Origin: Prolixibacteraceae bacterium
GTDB lineage: Bacteria > Bacteroidota > Bacteroidia > Bacteroidales > Prolixibacteraceae
Direction of reading: 5' to 3'
Assembly: GCA_009782655.1 (NCBI GenBank)
Contig: WRIQ01000055.1
Location: 1-7,093, forward strand
DNA: 7,093 nucleotides
Shown here: positions 5,323 to 7,093 of the stretch, piece by piece
Numbering within the stretch: position 1 is the stretch's first letter
Layout: every line of letters starts with the position of its first letter
Notes under the pieces: model-generated
Seen by the model: the letters and a program-made list of their open reading frames with translations, nothing else
Databases searched by the model: none
Told to the model about the DNA's origin: nothing
Program-made: the position numbers and the translations under genes

Positions 5323-7093
5323 ATGAATAAAATAGTATTATACTTAATTATATTTCTTTGTGCATCGACAGTGAGCAAAGCGCAACTCGACAGAAGTACA
5401 CCGCCCAAACCGGGGCCCGCGCCGACAATCAACATCGGCGATTATGAAACTTTCGCGCTGCCCAACGGATTGAAAGTAATTGTGGTTGCAAACCATAAAA
5501 CACCAACTATCACATGGCAACTGACGCTTGACATAGATCCCGTTCAGGAGAAAAATGCGGCCGGTTATGTAGGTATTGCCGGACAACTGATGCGAGCAGG
5601 AACTACCAACAGAACAAAACAGGAGATAGACGAGCAGGTAGATTTTATGGGCGCTTCGCTGAGTACCTATTCAACGGGAATTTATGGCGCTTCGCTGTCG
5701 AAACACAAGGAAAAATTGCTGGAACTCATGGCCGACGTGCTTTACAATCCTGTGTTTCCGCAAGAAGAACTCGATAAAACCGTGGAACAATACATCTCAG
5801 GATTGACGGTCAACGAAAGCGACGCCAACTCCATTGCCAACAATATTTCTACCGTTGTCCGCTATGGAACACAACATCCATACGGCGAAGTGGAAACCAA
5901 AGAATCGCTGAAAAATATTACCCGCGACATGCTGGTGAATTATTATAACACCTTTTTCAAGCCCAATGTAGCCTATCTCGTGGTGGTGGGGGATATTACA
6001 AATGCCGAAGCTAAAAAGCTGGTTGAAAAATATTTTAGCGATTGGAAACAGGGCAACGTTCCTGTCCATAACTATCCTGTGCCGACAGCTCCCGCCGCCA
6101 ATTCCGTGGCAGTTGCCAATCGCGACGGCGCCGTACAAAGTGTTATAAACATTACCTATCCCGTTGTTCTGAAGCCCGGCGATCCCGACGCCATAAAAGC
6201 GGATGTTACAAACGGTATCTTGGGCGGCGGCGTTTTTGCCGGCCGTCTGATGCAAAACCTTCGCGAGGATAAAGCATATACCTACGGCGCACATTCATCG
6301 CTCAATTCCAACAAGTTAGTTGGCAACTTTAGCGCACGTACCGAAGTGAGAACCAATGTCACCGATAGCGCCGTGGTGGAAATCCTCTACGAGATGAAAC
6401 GCATGGTGGACGAAAATGTGGATCAGAAATCATTGGATTTGGTCAAAAATTATATGAACGGCAACTTTGCCCGCTCGCTGGAAAGTCCCCGCACTATCGC
6501 CAATTTTGCCCTCAATATCGAACGCTATAAACTCCCGAAAGATTACTACAAAACCTATCTGGAAAAGCTGGCAACCGTGACCGCTTCCGACGTGCGCGAT
6601 ATGGCGAAAAAATATATCAGGCCTGAAAACAGTTGGATAGTGGTGGTGGGCAACAAAGACGAGGTAACGCCCCTGCTGAAAAAGTTCAGCAAAAATGAAG
6701 ATATAAAATATTTCGACGCTTACGGAAGGCCGCTGAAAGAGAGCGGCGCCGAAATTCCGGCAGGCATGACCGCCCAAAAAGTGTTGGAAAAATTTATCGA
6801 CGCATTGGGCGGACGTGCGAAACTCGAAAGCGTCAAAGATATAACCATGAAAATGTCGACATCCATGCAGGGAATGAATCTGGATATGGTTGAAATAAAA
6901 TCTGGCGGGAAGTTTATTAATACCATCAGCATGGGTGGAAATGTAATCCAAAAACAGGTTTTTGACGGGCAGAAAGGCAGCATGTCGGCTATGGGACAAA
7001 AAATAGAAGTGGACGAAAAAATGCTTGAGTCGATGAAAGAACAAGCTGCGATTTTTTCGGAACTGGAATATGGGAAACCGGATTATAACCCTG
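5323..7093 (+). CDS. Exported M16 family protein, non-catalytic partner with C-terminal LolA-like extension (3' end outside window)
   Basis: The frame is open from 5323 to the right edge, 590 codons with no stop. In-frame ATGs at 5293 and 5302 are alternative starts; 5323 gives the most compact signal peptide, ending in SKAQ near residue 21. A proline-rich linker precedes the M16 domain (FALPNGLKVIVV, about 44-55). Where the partner reads GFAHFFEHLM, this protein reads GYVGIAGQLM, so both His ligands and the catalytic Glu are gone (Gly84, Gly87, Gln88) and it cannot hold the usual zinc. It keeps the second-domain motif NLREDKAYTY with Arg314 and Tyr321. Together these suggest the regulatory or substrate-binding half of a heterodimer with the upstream protein, whose stop is 54 bases away. 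From about residue 483 it continues beyond M16 length (LEKFIDALGGRAKLESVKDI and on), resembling LolA-like or lipoprotein-sorting domains; this domain call is tentative. Confidence 0.88.
   Translation, partial: MNKIVLYLIIFLCASTVSKAQLDRSTPPKPGPAPTINIGDYETFALPNGLKVIVVANHKTPTITWQLTLDIDPVQEKNAAGYVGIAGQLMRAGTTNRTKQEIDEQVDFMGASLSTYSTGIYGASLSKHKEKLLELMADVLYNPVFPQEELDKTVEQYISGLTVNESDANSIANNISTVVRYGTQHPYGEVETKESLKNITRDMLVNYYNTFFKPNVAYLVVVGDITNAEAKKLVEKYFSDWKQGNVPVHNYPVPTAPAANSVAVANRDGAVQSVINITYPVVLKPGDPDAIKADVTNGILGGGVFAGRLMQNLREDKAYTYGAHSSLNSNKLVGNFSARTEVRTNVTDSAVVEILYEMKRMVDENVDQKSLDLVKNYMNGNFARSLESPRTIANFALNIERYKLPKDYYKTYLEKLATVTASDVRDMAKKYIRPENSWIVVVGNKDEVTPLLKKFSKNEDIKYFDAYGRPLKESGAEIPAGMTAQKVLEKFIDALGGRAKLESVKDITMKMSTSMQGMNLDMVEIKSGGKFINTISMGGNVIQKQVFDGQKGSMSAMGQKIEVDEKMLESMKEQAAIFSELEYGKPDYNP

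Noticed and set aside
6430..7044. 204-codon open frame on the - strand opposite the second M16 gene
   Set aside because: It is antisense to the continuous M16-like frame, His- and Phe-rich without any motif, and best explained as a shadow of the codon use on the + strand.

Overview
The window looks like chromosomal DNA from a member of the Bacteroidota, most likely near the Bacteroidales. The evidence is a recognisable PorZ, a type IX secretion (T9SS) component found only in this phylum, with a C-terminal sorting-type domain. Signal peptides end in the SQ or AQ typical of the phylum, and TAnnTTTG-type -7 promoter boxes stand in front of genes with no clear Shine-Dalgarno sequence. All genes are on the + strand, base composition is moderate and even, and I see no mobile element, tRNA, rRNA or CRISPR array.

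Layout: (1) 2-304, the C-terminal half of a Ham1/RdgB-type nucleotide pyrophosphatase, cut by the left edge. (2) 305-607, an intergenic leader of about 300 bases with a candidate promoter and two hairpins. (3) 608-2938, porZ, a 776-residue secreted double-propeller protein of the T9SS attachment complex. (4) 2959-3681, recO, 20 bases downstream and probably co-transcribed with porZ. (5) 3682-3939, an AT-rich intergenic region with inverted repeats, T tracts and a -7 box. (6) 3940-5268 and 5323-7093+, two exported M16-family proteins in tandem; the second runs off the right edge.

The genes form two functional blocks. The first joins nucleotide-pool cleaning, a cell-surface secretion component and recombinational repair, a grouping that looks positional rather than mechanistic. 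The second looks like a two-subunit M16B zinc protease. The first protein has the HxxEH zinc site but has lost the Arg/Tyr pair, and the second has lost HxxEH but keeps the Arg/Tyr pair, so each supplies what the other lacks. The second also carries a C-terminal extension resembling LolA-like periplasmic lipoprotein-binding domains.

Most of the window is ordinary core-genome content. The points most worth a second look are the complementary M16 pair with its extra domain, the seven-G tract inside porZ, and the structured porZ leader. I did not find a clearly new system.
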